From Rotaria sp. Silwood1 (Eukaryota; Rotifera; Eurotatoria; Philodinida; Philodinidae), in assembly GCA_905250075.1 (NCBI GenBank), contig CAJNOP010000292.1:124001-188000 (forward strand): DNA of 64,000 nucleotides, read 5' to 3'. Shown in pieces: positions 26,879-40,524 of this stretch (the first letter of the stretch is position 1; each line of letters opens with the position of its first letter). The position numbers were made by a program, and so were the translations under genes. The notes beneath the pieces were generated by a model. The model did no database searches and had not been told where the DNA came from. It saw nothing but the letters and a program-made list of their open reading frames with translations.

Positions 26879-29800
26879 ATGGCTACAGAGAGAAAACTTC
26901 CGCGTCAAGCAACCAAGAGATCAGGTAAGGCAAAATTTATAAGAGTTTATGCGTTATATGATGTTGTAAAATAGCGTCAGGTTCTCTGACAGAAGGGAAA
27001 CATACCAACGACCAAGACCTTGAATGTACCAAAGATTTATCAGATGACGATCATTTTTTAGCACCGAATGAAATAAATTTTAACGCAATTGGACTACTTT
27101 TCTGGTTGACTACCAAACGCTTGATTAGCATCTCTTTTTCAAGTTTATATCATCGAAGGTATTCAATATAGTGTCTCTATATACCGATTACATAAAAATG
27201 TATTATTTCAGTCAAATAACTGGTTGGATGGATTTATTCATCCGTGAACGACGAAATTTGAAACCCAATATTAATTCAATTGAGAAATGCTTTATGCTCA
27301 ATCGGCTGATCGCTGAATACAAGAAGGTATAGTGTACAAATGAGCATTCCTAACAGAGTTGAAAGGCTTTTGATGATAACATAAGCTAGCTGAGAACCAA
27401 GCTACTCATGTTAAGATAGAAAGCATTGATGCATGTACTGATCATTTCATATGCTCAGTATTTATATATCTATCTAGCATAAAAACGTTAATACAGATGC
27501 CATCGTTTCAAGCAATTTTGAAATAAGTGATTCGAGTTTGGTCGACCTAAAGTCAAAATTCTTCATTTGAATTCATATAATAAAATCTTACGCAAAGAGA
27601 CTCTGTTAGATAAAAATCAGCCAAATAATATTAACTAATTCTTCACATATATAACTCTACAGTTTCGCAGAAATCGATTTGAAATTCTTCGTATTAGGCA
27701 AAGAATTAAAATCAAAATATTTTGTCGAATCAAATTATGTTCTTGCTATTCTCTGCATAGACAGTAAATCTTTTCATTCTTTTTTAAAAGTGGGACAAGT
27801 ACATGTTCTGCTTATTTCGAAATATATCATGTGTTTCATAACATTTTCTTAATAATTGAAGAATCCAAATGAATTTAATCAACAAACAACAAAGTTGTAC
27901 GAAACGATCAAAATGCGCATGTCAATCAGAGTAACATCATTTTCGGTAAGATATGATGAATATACAAAGCAACCAACGAAATAGTGTATTGTTTTACAGA
28001 CAGCAGAGTCTTTGTATGATGAAATTGAAGTTTGTCGAAATTTACGATGTCAACGACGATTATTTCATATAAACTATGACAAAAGCAAACCAACACAATC
28101 TTTATTACATCTACAACAAGCGTAAGAATACCTAGTGCTCATAAATGTATTATTGTGAAGAATTATGAATGCCCTTTCTAGCACATCTAAATTGTGTGAA
28201 CTATTGGTAACTACATATGAAACTAATACCAATAATTTACACACTGAAGCACATAATCATTTCAAAAAACTTTTACAAAAGTAAAATAATTTGAATAATA
28301 ATAATAATATTCATTCTACATTGAATACAGTTCTTTCATAATCATTGCGCAGCCATCTACTCCTGAATGTGTTGTCGCTGCTAAGTATGAAAAGTTCGGA
28401 ACTAACTATACAGTCAAATTGAATTCGCGCATAGTCTGTCTGTTAGACGTTGATAAAATTCAGGCTTATTTTATATTTACAAGCATTGGTAAGAAATCCT
28501 GTCCTTTTCATTCCATGTCAATTTTTTAAATTATTAACAAGATGTTATACTCAATTTATTGGATCGTCAAATTGGAGAACAAGGTGAAAAGCAAACAGCA
28601 ATCAAATGGAAAACACGAAAAATTTTTGATGTAAATGGTCAATCAAGATTATTTTTCTATGCTGAAGTTGAATCTATCAAATTAACGAAATCAGATCCAC
28701 GAAGTTTGCGTCGTCTGTATAACTCAAAACTTTGCCAACTACAGTTTCAGCTAAAGATTAGAGTAAATATAAAATTAGAATGTATCGATTTCATGAATAA
28801 GTTATATTAGATTAAGCATCTAAATATCGAAGAAGATCTAACATTTCATTCGCGACCATTTGGACTCTGTTCACATGCTCAATATTTTCCTGAATATGTT
28901 GCCAAAGCAATCATCTATGAAATTGAACAAATTCCTCAAATTGTAGAAAATACATATAAATTCTGGATCTGAAATTCATTTATCATTCTAGAATGGTCAT
29001 GTGATTCAACCGAATATTATGGCTGATTTTATTTGTCGATATCATACACGTATTGCAGGAGTCGAACCAAAACTTCATACGAGACATTTTATTCTTCAAC
29101 AATTACAAGCAGTTTATGGTTTTTATCATTTCAAATCATGATGTAATCGTAATCATGTATTTCCATTTTAGAAGCCAAAAAAAACAGTATAAACATCACT
29201 TCAGTCGATATCTATGAGGTACAATAAAAAAAACAATAAACTTTTTTGTTCAAATTTCTTTTGAAAGGAAATATTAGCTAAAATAATTAGTCAAATAGAT
29301 TTATTTGTTGATCATCCTTTTCTTTCAATGATGTATCATGACAAGTAATAATAAATTAAAATATTTTGAAATAGATCTTCGACATTATGTATTTATAGTC
29401 TATTTCTTGGTATATGTAATAGTGCGATTGATAACGAAATAAATGGTACTCGAGATGAACTTCAAATATTACTACGCTTCAATACACTTACGGAACATCA
29501 ATCAACACAATCAGCATCTGTTCGATATATCGTACATAATGGTTGATATGCTTTGTGAAATATTCGTTTTCTTTAAACAAATTGAGATGTTTAATCTTCT
29601 AGGTCAATTAAACAGAGCAAGCTTTCATACAAAAGCATTTGTTGATGACATGTGTCGAATGATTTGTGAATCGAATTTTGAAAAAGCTAAAAAGTGTCGC
29701 CTCTTATCAGATATACCAAATCGTAGTTTTTATGATTTTAGTTTATATTTTGGTATGTAATATGATAGCAAGGGTACCTAAAGAATGTTGTTATTTGGAA

Positions 29801-30558
29801 TATAGATAATGAATTATTTCGACTTAGTACTGTGGCACCTCCAAAAAACGAAGATTATAAACCACTGATACCTGTTCTTTGGTCTACAATGTAATTTGAA
29901 TTTGTTTTTTTGTTCCCTATTTCATTGTCTGCTTTCTAGGAGATCAACTAGTGATGATGAATCAAAACAATTATCCAGTAAGAATAATTCATTTTACAGA
30001 TAAATCAACAGTATTATCATTCATTCTTACTTATTAGGTTCACCATCATTCGATGTTGAATTAACAACAGTAAGTAACCAACTGCTCATTTTAAGTATCT
30101 CTAATAATAATTCATACTTTTATTCAGTCAAATAATTTATTGGCAAGTCAAAGTAAGATTAAGACTATTTTAATTGTTTATTTGCAAATTCATACTTTTG
30201 ATACTCAGCTAGTCTATCAAATGTAACTGTAACAACTAATTCTTCTATGATATTGAATAATAAAATGACTTTACAAACGAATAATTTTATAAATTATCTA
30301 GTAGAAAAACTTCCTGAAATGTTTATGAAACTTCAAACAGAAAATTCTTCATCAAATTCTAATCCTGCAACTAAAACATCGACACATTCATCAATTTCAA
30401 CCGACGATATTGTGAAAAAAGAAAAACTATTATTATTCAGTTTATTAAATAATTATTTACAAACAATGTCTCATGTTCAAGCCTCTACACAAATAATAGA
30501 CGAGAACAAGGATACAAAATCTTATGCTTTCTTTTGCTCAACGTCAAAAGATACATAA
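26879..30558 (+). CDS. STAT-like transcription factor, copy B
   Basis: Nineteen exons: 26879-26924, 26975-27158, 27212-27326, 27862-27945, 28000-28121, 28182-28280, 28331-28488, 28542-28762, 28811-28942, 28992-29118, 29172-29218, 29268-29344, 29399-29541, 29603-29752, 29806-29890, 29940-29977, 30038-30069, 30128-30152 and 30209-30558; 744 aa. It matches copy A exon by exon through the DNA-binding entry (SFIIIAQPSTPECVVAAKYE), linker (CRYHTRIAGVEPKLHTRHF) and SH2-like region (LFLGICN...ILLRFNTL, Arg kept, Ser replaced by Asn). Exon 8 plus 9 corresponds to one exon in copy A, so an intron was gained or lost. The tail is Ser/Thr/Asn-rich and split by four very short exons. Copies A and B look closer to each other than to copy C. 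Nuclear, cytokine-type signalling is the family role; an upstream kinase is not implied by the window. Confidence 0.65.
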
Positions 30559-31473
30559 ACGAATTCGTTGAGAAGATTCGCTTAAGTACTAATAAAATTA
30601 CCGATTGTCTGAATTCATGCTTAAATTTATTATTTGTGTTTTTAAATAATATATTAGTCATGACTCTAAGGAGGGTTCTGTATCCATACACTTGTTTCTT
30701 TCTGATAAAAGAACGCATTACATCCTACATAATAAAACGAAACGAAAGTAGGAAGAGATTTGTTTGACTACTCTTTTTTTGATGATAACTTATGAAAGCG
30801 TCGGTAAATATGTTATCAATACTTACAAATATTTGTTGTTGACTTTGTATAGCATAGCAGAAGAAAAAAGGAAATAGATAATTTTGTCACTTAATACTGA
30901 AAATATAAAGTCTGCTTGCAAAGATGATTATAAAGGAGAATATTGCGAGAAACGTAAAGCAAAGATGAAATCTAATATGTTGTACTACCAAGTTAACATG
31001 GCTCACATTAGTAAAATAAAAATATTAGTCACTAAAAACTTTCTCATAAAGAGATTTAACACATCTTTAAGTGAAATCTGATGTTATGTATAAATTGATC
31101 TTATGAAAATGATTTGACGATTTTAATATGCTTGTCTCAAATGATTAGTATATAAAAAGTATAATTAGAATTAGAATACATTTTATAGTATGTTTAATCA
31201 GACGCGTGATACTTAAAAAAACTTGCAGCAATAATGCAGGGTTGGTAAAAATATTTTTCTAGTGGGTAACATTGTGATTTCAATTAACATCAACAACAAG
31301 TTTTATATCAACTTACAGCGTATCCAACATGAAGTTTATCAATATCATTTAGTTAGGGTTATGGCAATTTTTTGAATGTCGAAGTCAGGAAATTTCTAAA
31401 ATTTGATACCATGTCAGCAGAGAAAATTTCCTTTCAAAAGGCAGTTCAAACTATTGTCCAATTCAAAATAAAA
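30559..31473. other. Noncoding
   Basis: 3' flank of STAT-like copy B. No exon or repeat recognised. The short frames present lack domain signals. Confidence 0.35.
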
Positions 31474-31700
31474 GATCATTTACCATTTTTTAAATAACTT
31501 TCGAAAAGAACAAGATAGAGACCTACTATTTTCACCATTCAAAAATCCAGTCTCTGAGCAACAATTCTGTATTATATTTAAAACGTCAATAAAACATTCA
31601 GATATTAGACATTACTCTAACTTGTATGGATCCATATCATTTTTAGAATTTAAATTGAATACTTTTGCTTACAGGTTACATATAAAGGTCAAAGTATTCT
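31474..31700 (+). repeat. Decayed arm of an inverted duplication
   Basis: This segment is about three-quarters identical by eye to the reverse complement of 32565-32795. Shared blocks include CTTTCGAAAAGAACAA, ATAGAGACCTAC and TATTAGACATTACTCTAAC. Read in the coding direction of its partner it has several stops. Confidence 0.6.
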
Positions 31701-32030
31701 CCAATTAGCCAAAAAATAAATTTCTGATACAATCAAAGAGTAAAATATTCGAGTAGAGATCGTTAATTGTGAGGAAGTTGACATTTAAAGTAAAAACATG
31801 CTTTTCTGTTAATGGCAGTTTGCAAAGTTAGAAAGCGTGTTAAGATGCTTATATCGCGGTGTAAATCCATTATTCATTAAATCCATATGTTTTTGATAAA
31901 CAAATGTATGTTCTTTAAAATCACATAGAAGAGAACAGAGCACCAGCTTCAGATTGACAGATGTTCAACGATTGTCCTCTAACTGGCTAGATGTTTAAGA
32001 TTTCTTTATTATCAAAAGTTACATCGCTCA

Positions 32031-32466
32031 AGCACACGAAAACGAACTCGTTTTTAAACGAGGAGACGCAGATGCTGAACAAATCGAAGAATAACTGATC
32101 GATGATGATATGGATATAGGGAGCAATTTGGGTGATAAGTCAGAGGACGAATCGGACAAAGAGACGCGTGACGAAACGAATGATGCAACTGATAAAACGT
32201 CAGATGATGTCATAGACAATAAAGTTTATAACGTTGTCCATAACTTATATATGTTTATTATTTGGCCAAAGGTAGTCGTGATTGACAAAATAGAATGTTT
32301 CTCATCAAATGTCAACTGTCTTACGATTTACGATTTCTACTCGAATAATCTACTCTTTGATTGTACCAGAAATATATTTTTAGGTCAACTGAAATCGTAT
32401 ACTGTGATGTTCAGCCTGATTAATGATACATTTTTCTATATATTTATAAATCTGGAAGGAAAATGA
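32031..32466 (+). other. Acidic open frame between inverted arms, unrecognised
   Basis: After an in-frame stop near 32095, an ATG at 32110 opens 118 codons starting with an Asp/Glu/Lys/Thr-rich run (DKSEDESDKETRDETND) and turning hydrophobic. It sits between the two inverted arms. An acidic lead of this kind occurs at the N-terminus of some DNA transposases, such as piggyBac, but no catalytic motif is visible. I assign no function. Confidence 0.25.
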
Positions 32467-32564
32467 TATTGTGTTCTGGTGCCATTCGATTACTTCCAAT
32501 AAAATCCATCCCTTTTCTCAATCATTCAAAATAGAACTCCGCAGCTTGTATGGTTCTATAGAGG

Positions 32565-32795
32565 ATACTTTGACCTTTCTAATTAATTCATCAACAAAAA
32601 TATTCAGTGTAAATTCTACAAATGACATGGATCTATTAACGTTAGAGTAATGTCTAATACCTGAATGTCGTATTGACATTTTAAATCTAATATAGGATTG
32701 TTGCTCGGAGGCTGGTCTTTTGAGTGGTGAAAGCTGTAGGTCTCTATTTTGTTCTTTTCGAAAATTATTGGAAAAAATTGTAAATGACCTGTCAT
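32565..32795 (-). repeat. Open-frame arm of an inverted duplication
   Basis: Inverted partner of 31474-31700. On the minus strand it lies within an uninterrupted 115-codon frame (32865-32518) containing RKEQNRDLQLSP and GIRHYSNVNRSMSFVEF. I do not recognise the family. A second, shorter inverted match (GCTCAAGCACACGA near 32028 and TCGTGTGCTTGAG near 32892) nests around it. Confidence 0.5.
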
Positions 32796-32865
32796 TTTTA
32801 ATCAAGAAATGAGATGCTTTACTCTGTATTCTCTTATATTCATGTCTATAATAATCGACAATCAT

Positions 32866-35800
32866 GCCTATATATATATGTATATCTTTGTCGTGTGCTT
32901 GAGTTAAGCTCTTTTTTAGTTAGAATAAAAAGCGTCTAACAAATATGACATTTAATACTCTTTCGAGTGCCTTTTCAAACAAATAATGCAACTCATTCTT
33001 ATCTTGCAAATATTGTCACAACCTTTCCGTTGCAACTTTCCATTTTATATGATGTTCGTTTTTGTCTTTTATCTTTGTAATTCGTTGACATTTTATTGTC
33101 CAGCATCTGTTGCACTACATGTTCTCCACTTTAAACTTATAGAAAGTTTCTGTAACAGCATCCCTTGCCTTGATAAACAAATAAATAGATAGACTGATTG
33201 GATAGATAAATATTTATATCATTAAAAAATATATTTGTAGATCGACAAATAGATTGATAGGCTAATATATGGCTAGTGAATTAGAATTATCCAATCAATG
33301 TCGAAAGCAAAAATGTTCAATAATAAAAAAAAATCGAAGAACAGCATTGTTACCTGCCGTCAGTATGACACTTTGTGAATAATTGGTTAGATAGATAGGC
33401 AGATAGGTAAGTAACTAGGCAGAAAGGCGGTTAGGAAATAGCTTGATTAATAGTTAAACAGATTGTTGTATGTATTTGTATGTAATTCAATGGGTATAAA
33501 TACATAGATCTGTTATCTGCGTACCAAGTATTGATATTATATGAATGACTTAAATCGTAAAAAAATTATGAGAAAACAAATGAGAAACGGTGTGGAAATA
33601 GAGAAAAATAAGGGGGCATGCAAATGCATAAAAACTCTGAACATTTCACAATGTTCATAGGAATTCCTAACTGTAAACCTGAACGTATAACAGAAGCAAC
33701 TGTGAAAATAACCAAAACTTTGTAAATCATGCACCGTCAAAAGTTTTAGATTATGTCAGAAGTGATCTTTTTCATGCCACATTTTGCTGATCATCTTAAA
33801 AGTGCAATCGGAAATCGCGATTAACGTTAGAAAATGATTGAAATATTTGAAGAATTTTCACGCTTCTGTTCATTTATTTTATCTTCTTGTGTATATTCCT
33901 ATGATTTAGTTCTTAGGACAATAGCCTTATACCTATACTCGACTGTCTAAATGCTTTATCAGGTTTGTTAGATAGAGAATGGAATAATGTACATCGAGCA
34001 ATAATACTGTATAATACGGTGTGAATCAATTCATTGTAGGCTATTTTATTGAACGAGTACTGCTCGTTGGCAGTAAAGCTGGTTGACAAACAAATAAGAT
34101 AGAAAACTACGGTAGTCTTATAAGTTCTTTACAATTGGTGTATACGATTTCTTACGATAGTATTCGAATATCGTTTATACTCGCATTATTGTTATGTTAG
34201 TCGTAATACATTGACAAATTTTGTTAATGGTGACTATAAATGAATAACTTATATGTTTGTCGTTCTCTATCATTATTGATCTATGTATGACTGTGTATGT
34301 TTAGTGAAAAGTGTTCATGAAAAAAAAAATGGAAGTGAACGCATTTATCAAAAGATGAAAAGCTATCTTGTACACAAATAGCGTGTCCTATTGTTTGACG
34401 GATCCATTTTAAATAAAACAATAATACGTTTTATATTGGAGTAAGCACATTCTTTATCTAAATAACATACTTTCTGAGTTGTTTCATTAATTATTTGAAT
34501 GATTCTCTTTTCCTTCTTCTTTGGAATGCTCAGAATAGGAATGTATCCAAGTGAGATCCCTTTCTCTGCTTTTATTGCGAAAAATACCTACTATTACATT
34601 CTTCAAATTGATAAACGCTTTCTAGACGATTCAGCGTCATTCTTGGAAAGAAAAGAATATGTGCTCTATCATTCTCCAAGTTGCTTTATGCTTTTTCGTG
34701 AATATAAAATCGATTGTCAAAAAAACAGAACGCATTCTCATTCGTTTCATAAGCTCAATACCATTGTTCTGTTACATTGAGAGAGAATATTGATTAGCTC
34801 CAATTATATTATTCAGTTTTCTTAAATTGATGAAATTTTTCTAATTTTTTCTTGACTGAAAAAAAATAATCACCAAAATTCGTAATCGTCTTTCGTGAGC
34901 ATTTATTGTCGAGTCTAAAACCTCAGTTGTCGATATCGAGCAGTTCAAATTTTCAGTACGCTGATAGAAAGAATAAGAGTAAAGTAGAAGTCATATTTCT
35001 ATATTAAGAGCAACAACATCACTACAATAGATGCTGTAATAGTTTACAACAGAGAGAGAGAGAGATTAAAATAAAATCAATGAACAAGAAAATCTATTTT
35101 TATGATTCTTTAAAGTAAATAATGAAGATTAATTAATTAATTATTTTCTACAAAATAAAGAAAAACATAAAGCTAATAAAGGAACAGGAAAATATTTTTT
35201 TAATGATGAGATACGTAAAGACGGAAGAAATAAAAGATAATATGCTTGTCACTTATCTTTAATCAATAGTTAAATGATCACAAAAGTCATGTTTTTACTA
35301 TAAAAATATTCAGCCGTAAAAATAATTTTCATATTCCTTTTTTCAATCTCCTATTTTTCTTTTCTTTGTGACAAATAAATGACTTACGTATCGTTTTTTC
35401 TTTATCTTTTATTTGAAAAAATTAAGATTTCATTTGCTTTTTGATCTTAGAAACCAATATTATTTTTATTCTTAAAAATAAATATACTTTTATATTTGTT
35501 AAAGTAAATATTATTTTTATTTTTTTTTTTCATAAAAACTAAATTAACATTCCGGTCATACTCTTCTTTCTACTAAATGTAAATCGAAACAAACAATTAA
35601 AATAAAAGTTTAGATGAAAATGATACTCTCGATAAAATTTTGTCTAGTCTATTATTTTATTTAATTGATATAATTAGTATTGCTGGTTGAAAATAAAATA
35701 TGCAACTTAGTCTAGTGGATAACAGATCAGCCTTTTCAACACAGTTGAATCGAAAAAGAAGAACCTGTTGTGAGAAAGAACGAATAGCTTACGAATGATT

Positions 35801-38800
35801 TACAGAAGAAGAACAGAAAAAAAAAAGAGTTCAAAAAATTTGAAACCAGTCTTTCGTCATTCTTTTTACGGAAATGGCTAGGAACACTTTCGTAGCAAAG
35901 GAAAATTCACTATTCATTATTTTAAATAGAAACGATTACAAAAGTGTTCCGAAAAGGTGTAAATTATCTTTTTTTGAGAAAAAAAAAGGGTTTTTTTTCA
36001 GGGTTTGAAACGCATTCTTTACCGTTTTATTTAACTGGGCGATTCACCTACGCAATAACTCAGTGACAGACTACCATGTTGACTAATACTAGTTCCTAAA
36101 TATATTGATTAATTACAGTACAAAATAATTTGTCTTTGATGTTCTGATACAAAATCGATTCATTATTGACACTTTGATTCTTTCATTACTCTATGAAAAA
36201 TTGCTTCTTTGTAGAGCTATTTTTGTCCATATTCAGTTATTCTCAATTTCAATGCATTGTTTAAATGTTGCAAGCTGTCGTTGTCTACATAATTCTATAA
36301 TTTGATTCAATGGTGTAAAAATGATAATTATTTGATTATTGTGATATGTAAGGTTCGTGTGTTCATGATTCTATCCGATGCGTATGATGAAAAAACGTAT
36401 TTTTTTTAATGAAGAAGAACGAAAAAAATCAAATATACTTTTGTAATCGATGAAAATGAATGCCACTTTCAACGTTCGTATGATAATAAACGGTAACGAG
36501 CAGTGTCTTCATAGTACTCAACAGCATGCATATAAATCGTAATGTTTTCTTTTCATTTCTCTTTATCATCGTGGGAATATTATAGTATGATCTTCTATTA
36601 CATTATATTTAACACATGGTTCCTATTCTAATATATGTGGAATGTGAATAAGTATACGGCAATCTAACAAACTGCTTTCAAATATACTTTTCACTATTCA
36701 GTCCAATGATATTTTTCGATTGTTTTTTTCAGCTTGAATTATTCCTGTAGGTTATGTTTTCTTTATTACTAAGAGTTTCCTACGAAAAGCTAAAGTGGAA
36801 GAAAGTAAGTAAGTATAAAAACGGTATGATCTATTACACTTCATGAAGAGTCTTCTGAAGTGTTTCTGTCAATGAATTTTGGTTAAATGAGATTTCTATA
36901 TCCACCTAATTTGAAGGACGTATGGTCTTTTACATAAAAAACTGGGTTAAAAAAAAATCATACCTCTTTTGTCCAAACGGCAAGGGCTGAATGACTCTAA
37001 AAAGCGCAAACTGTTTCTTAAAACGTCAAAAGGGGAAAAGTCTAACACGTAAACCAACGAAGTAGCGAAAAATTTTCATAATCACCATTGTAATTTCACT
37101 CTCTCACACTCAACCTTATCCTCATAGTTTGTTCTGTCACTCAAGTATGCACATAATATTATATACGCTCTTTACCTGATTTTTTTATAGGATACGAGTC
37201 CTGCAAATCTACAGCATTTATATGTATCAGTGTCATTGTGATTGTGTGTGTTCTTTTCGCTCAAACACTATCATACTCACATCCTACAGACTTGTATTTA
37301 ATAATAATGCAGTGCAGGATATATAACGAATATACTACTATATAAATTCTACAGACCTTCAAAACTCGCATCTCAAACAAATACATAGTATGTAAGGTAT
37401 GGATGGTGATATAATTCAACAGACCGACAAGGTCCCTTTTCTATTTGAAACTGAGTGCCCATTTTTTTTTGAAATTCAAATTGAAACGAAATATACAATT
37501 GTATGCAAGAATGTGTTTGTTTTAGACACAACACAAATGTATGCAGTTAAGACATAAGCAGAAGAACTAGAGAGAGAGAATAGAAAGGAGCTAATGACAG
37601 AAGAGAAGTGACAATAACAGTGAGAAAACAATATTATTATTGATATTATAATACATCGTTTTAGTATCATGTATTGTTGTTTAGAAAGCGGTTTTCACTA
37701 ATCTCAGCCATTTTCTTGAACATGACTCATTATAAAAAAAAGTTGTATCCTTGAGTATATATATCAAAGAGAAGTGACTCATGTCAGTATTAATAGTATA
37801 TAGGCGACAAACGTCTTGTATTAACCCGAGTCCATTGTCAAATGTTTTTTCAAATTTACTTTCAGATTCATTTACGTACAAGAATACAGTACCAGTTCGA
37901 CAGTTATTATGAGGTTGCCTAACAATGATTCGACTGTAACTGGATCGAATCAAGGATGTTGGATCCTAAGATCTTTTCATTTCGTGCTTGAAAAATAAGA
38001 TAAGAATATTATCGAATTCGATTGAATTCGAAAGGAATCATAATTGGTATTATTATGAAAAATTTTTAAAAAAGAATGATAGTAGATTTCAACGACAAAT
38101 CCAAAATGGTGTACCTATGTTGAATAGAAAGTGTTTTCATGTTCTTGTCATAATCGAATGTGTCGTGCATGATGTTACATTCTGCCACGCATACGACACA
38201 TTTTCGTGTTGTGTGTATTGTGCGGTGATTGAATTCTGTTAGTACCGAATATCAAATTGTATACTTTTCAATTTTGTCTTGATTTCTATTAACTGATGAA
38301 AATGTGACGTTTTTGGCTATATTCAGAAGATCAGCACACAGATTCTAGATGTCTAGAAATGCTTTCTGAAGAATCAAGTTGTCTAATCAATTGCAGAATC
38401 TTTACTCGTTTTCTATTAATGTTCTCTTGCTTGATAATCGGCATTTGAAATCATCCTCGTGTCGTATTTTCTGTAAGAATTCGGCTCGTGTACTATTCAG
38501 TTCATCTGATTGTAGAATGATTTAGTGTTACATAAATACTTCATAATGTTGATGGCAAAGTAAGCCTAGCCGAAAATAGATTAGAACTTATAATTTTTAC
38601 ATTATGAATATCTTTGCCTAAAATGCTAATCTCATTTACATTGCATTTGTTTAGACCCTGACACTCTGTGCAAAATACAATTATAAATAACCTTTTTCTA
38701 AATAATATATTAGGCATGTTTCATAGTTTAGACCTAAGTTGTTTAATCATCTTTCTTCTCACTAATCTATTTACCTGAGTACTTACAGACGTTTACTATG

Positions 38801-38961
38801 GTATCCACAATCTATGCAAATTTTCATAAAAATTTTTCAACAAATTTCTAGGGGTCAAATAAAGAACACATAAGTCCTTTTAGCTACCAATATTAATGAG
38901 CATACCTCATTGTATATTTCTATTTTCTTTTTTAATAGTAATTTTTTCTTTCTATCATTAC
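32866..38961. other. Long gene-poor AT-rich region
   Basis: About 6 kb with no exon I can support. It contains degenerate GATA/GATT-type repeats (about 33185-33460), a short GA run near 35050-35065 and many A/T homopolymers. A minus-strand frame at 37681-37953 has no recognisable domain. Confidence 0.4.
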
Positions 38962-39085
38962 ACAGTAAAACCTCTCTATATGAACATCTTCTTATACTGT
39001 GCGGTACAGAGTATGCTCGAACGAATTTTGCAGGAAATGAGCTTCTATATTATGAGAAATTCCTTATTCTAAGCAGTGAGCGGTT
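38962..39085 (+). repeat. Possible pogo/Tigger-like DNA transposon terminus
   Basis: CAGTAAAACCTCTCTATATG resembles the CAGTnnAACCTCTTTATAACG start of pogo/Tigger-type inverted repeats. The following sequence repeats the TTAT-TCTAAGC / TATTATGAGAAATTCC pattern seen inside such termini. A loose counterpart (GAGGAGTTTTACTATAG) lies near 39788, which would give an element of about 830 bp. No transposase. Confidence 0.32.
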
Positions 39086-40524
39086 ATTTCCAGCTCCATG
39101 AGTAACAACAATCTTTATAATTTGAGCAACACACGGTCTATCACTAACATGCAGAATGAGAGAAAAAAAGCTTGTTATTGCAGCCTCTTTGGGGCTGAAA
39201 TGTCGAACTCACATATCTTGTTTAGTTTCATTATGGTAATGACAGAATATACAATGTTTAAATTTCCTAAAAGACTATAGTTCTTTTCTAATGATAATCG
39301 ATCTTCAGCAAATGCTGTTTTTTTTATTTCTATACTTCGAACAGAAAGTTTTTCTTTTTTTTGGTGAAGCTGCATGATCTGTAATGCAGAGGGAGGGTGG
39401 GAGGTGGGAGAGTCGCTAAACCTCAAGCTTAAAACTTAAACTCACTATTTTCTTTGAAAACATACGTGAGTTCCACAAAATTATATTATGATAAACAATC
39501 AAACAACATTTGTAAGATGAAAATGGATTAACTATGTGTGGTAAAACATTTCTTCATTTTTTGTTAACAACTAATGACATCAAATCATGTCAACATATAT
39601 TGATTTATCTTCGGCTAGGAAAAAATTGAATTAATAATTTATTGAAAAGAAGAAAAAGATTACCTAAGGTAATTGAAAAATGATTGCAAGTGAATATTTA
39701 TTGTAAAAGAAATTAAAAACTTCCTAACAATACAAGCACCTTCGTAAACTGAACACTTTTGATCAGTATCGATGGTGCTCACATTTGAGGAGTTTTACTA
39801 TAGATGCAAAGAGTATGCATGTTTGTCTCATGTTAGTAGCTACTGCATTGACAGACTGTCAAAGGTAAACCATACTAATTGCTTCAATCAAAGGTTTTTA
39901 AACGTGCCATTTATAATTTACTAAATTTAAAATGAAAATTTTTATAAGAAAGAAAATTATTAAGAATATAACACTATTGACATAAAACGTATATTCTATC
40001 GACCGACTTTTTTATTATATTAGTATAATAAAAAGGACTGACTAAAAACGTAAGGAGATACTTAAATAAATTATAAAAGAAATTGTTACAATTATTATAA
40101 CTCTTTTTCTAATGACGAAGACATTCTGTGACATTTCTTCTATCCTTTATAGAAATTGTTCATTTAATTACATAGTTGTAAAAACTCTTGTTTTGTTTTT
40201 CAAAGATAAACAAAAATGGTATGGTAGTTGAAATTGTCAGAAATATTTTGTAATTAAAATTTTTTTTTTTACAATTCATAAAGTCTCATTCTGTTTTTGG
40301 GTACCATGACTCATATATTCATTAATTCATTATTTAACTACTCAACTCAAAAAAAAACAATTTTAATCTTAGTCTACTAGTTAACTTGCTAATCAAAAGA
40401 ATATTATTGAATAAAAAAGACCTAAATAAAATAAGAATGAAACAAACAAATGTACCCTTTTTAGTAGTCACTAATAAATTAGTTAATTATTTCGAACATA
40501 AATTCTTTTATTTTTTTTCTAGAA
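39086..40524. other. Noncoding upstream of the glycosyltransferase
   Basis: AT-rich. A pyrimidine tract with an acceptor-like TTTTTCTAG ends at 40522, two bases before the coding start region, so a 5' UTR intron is likely. Confidence 0.35.

Noticed and set aside
32028..32219. Minus-strand Ser-rich open frame
   Set aside because: Antisense of the acidic Asp/Glu run; open only because of biased composition.
34499..34780. Plus-strand 93-codon frame
   Set aside because: Mixed hydrophobic sequence with no family resemblance, no splice partners and no upstream promoter-like context.
37681..37953. Minus-strand 90-codon frame as a gene
   Set aside because: No recognisable motif, no partner exons, and the region is otherwise noncoding.
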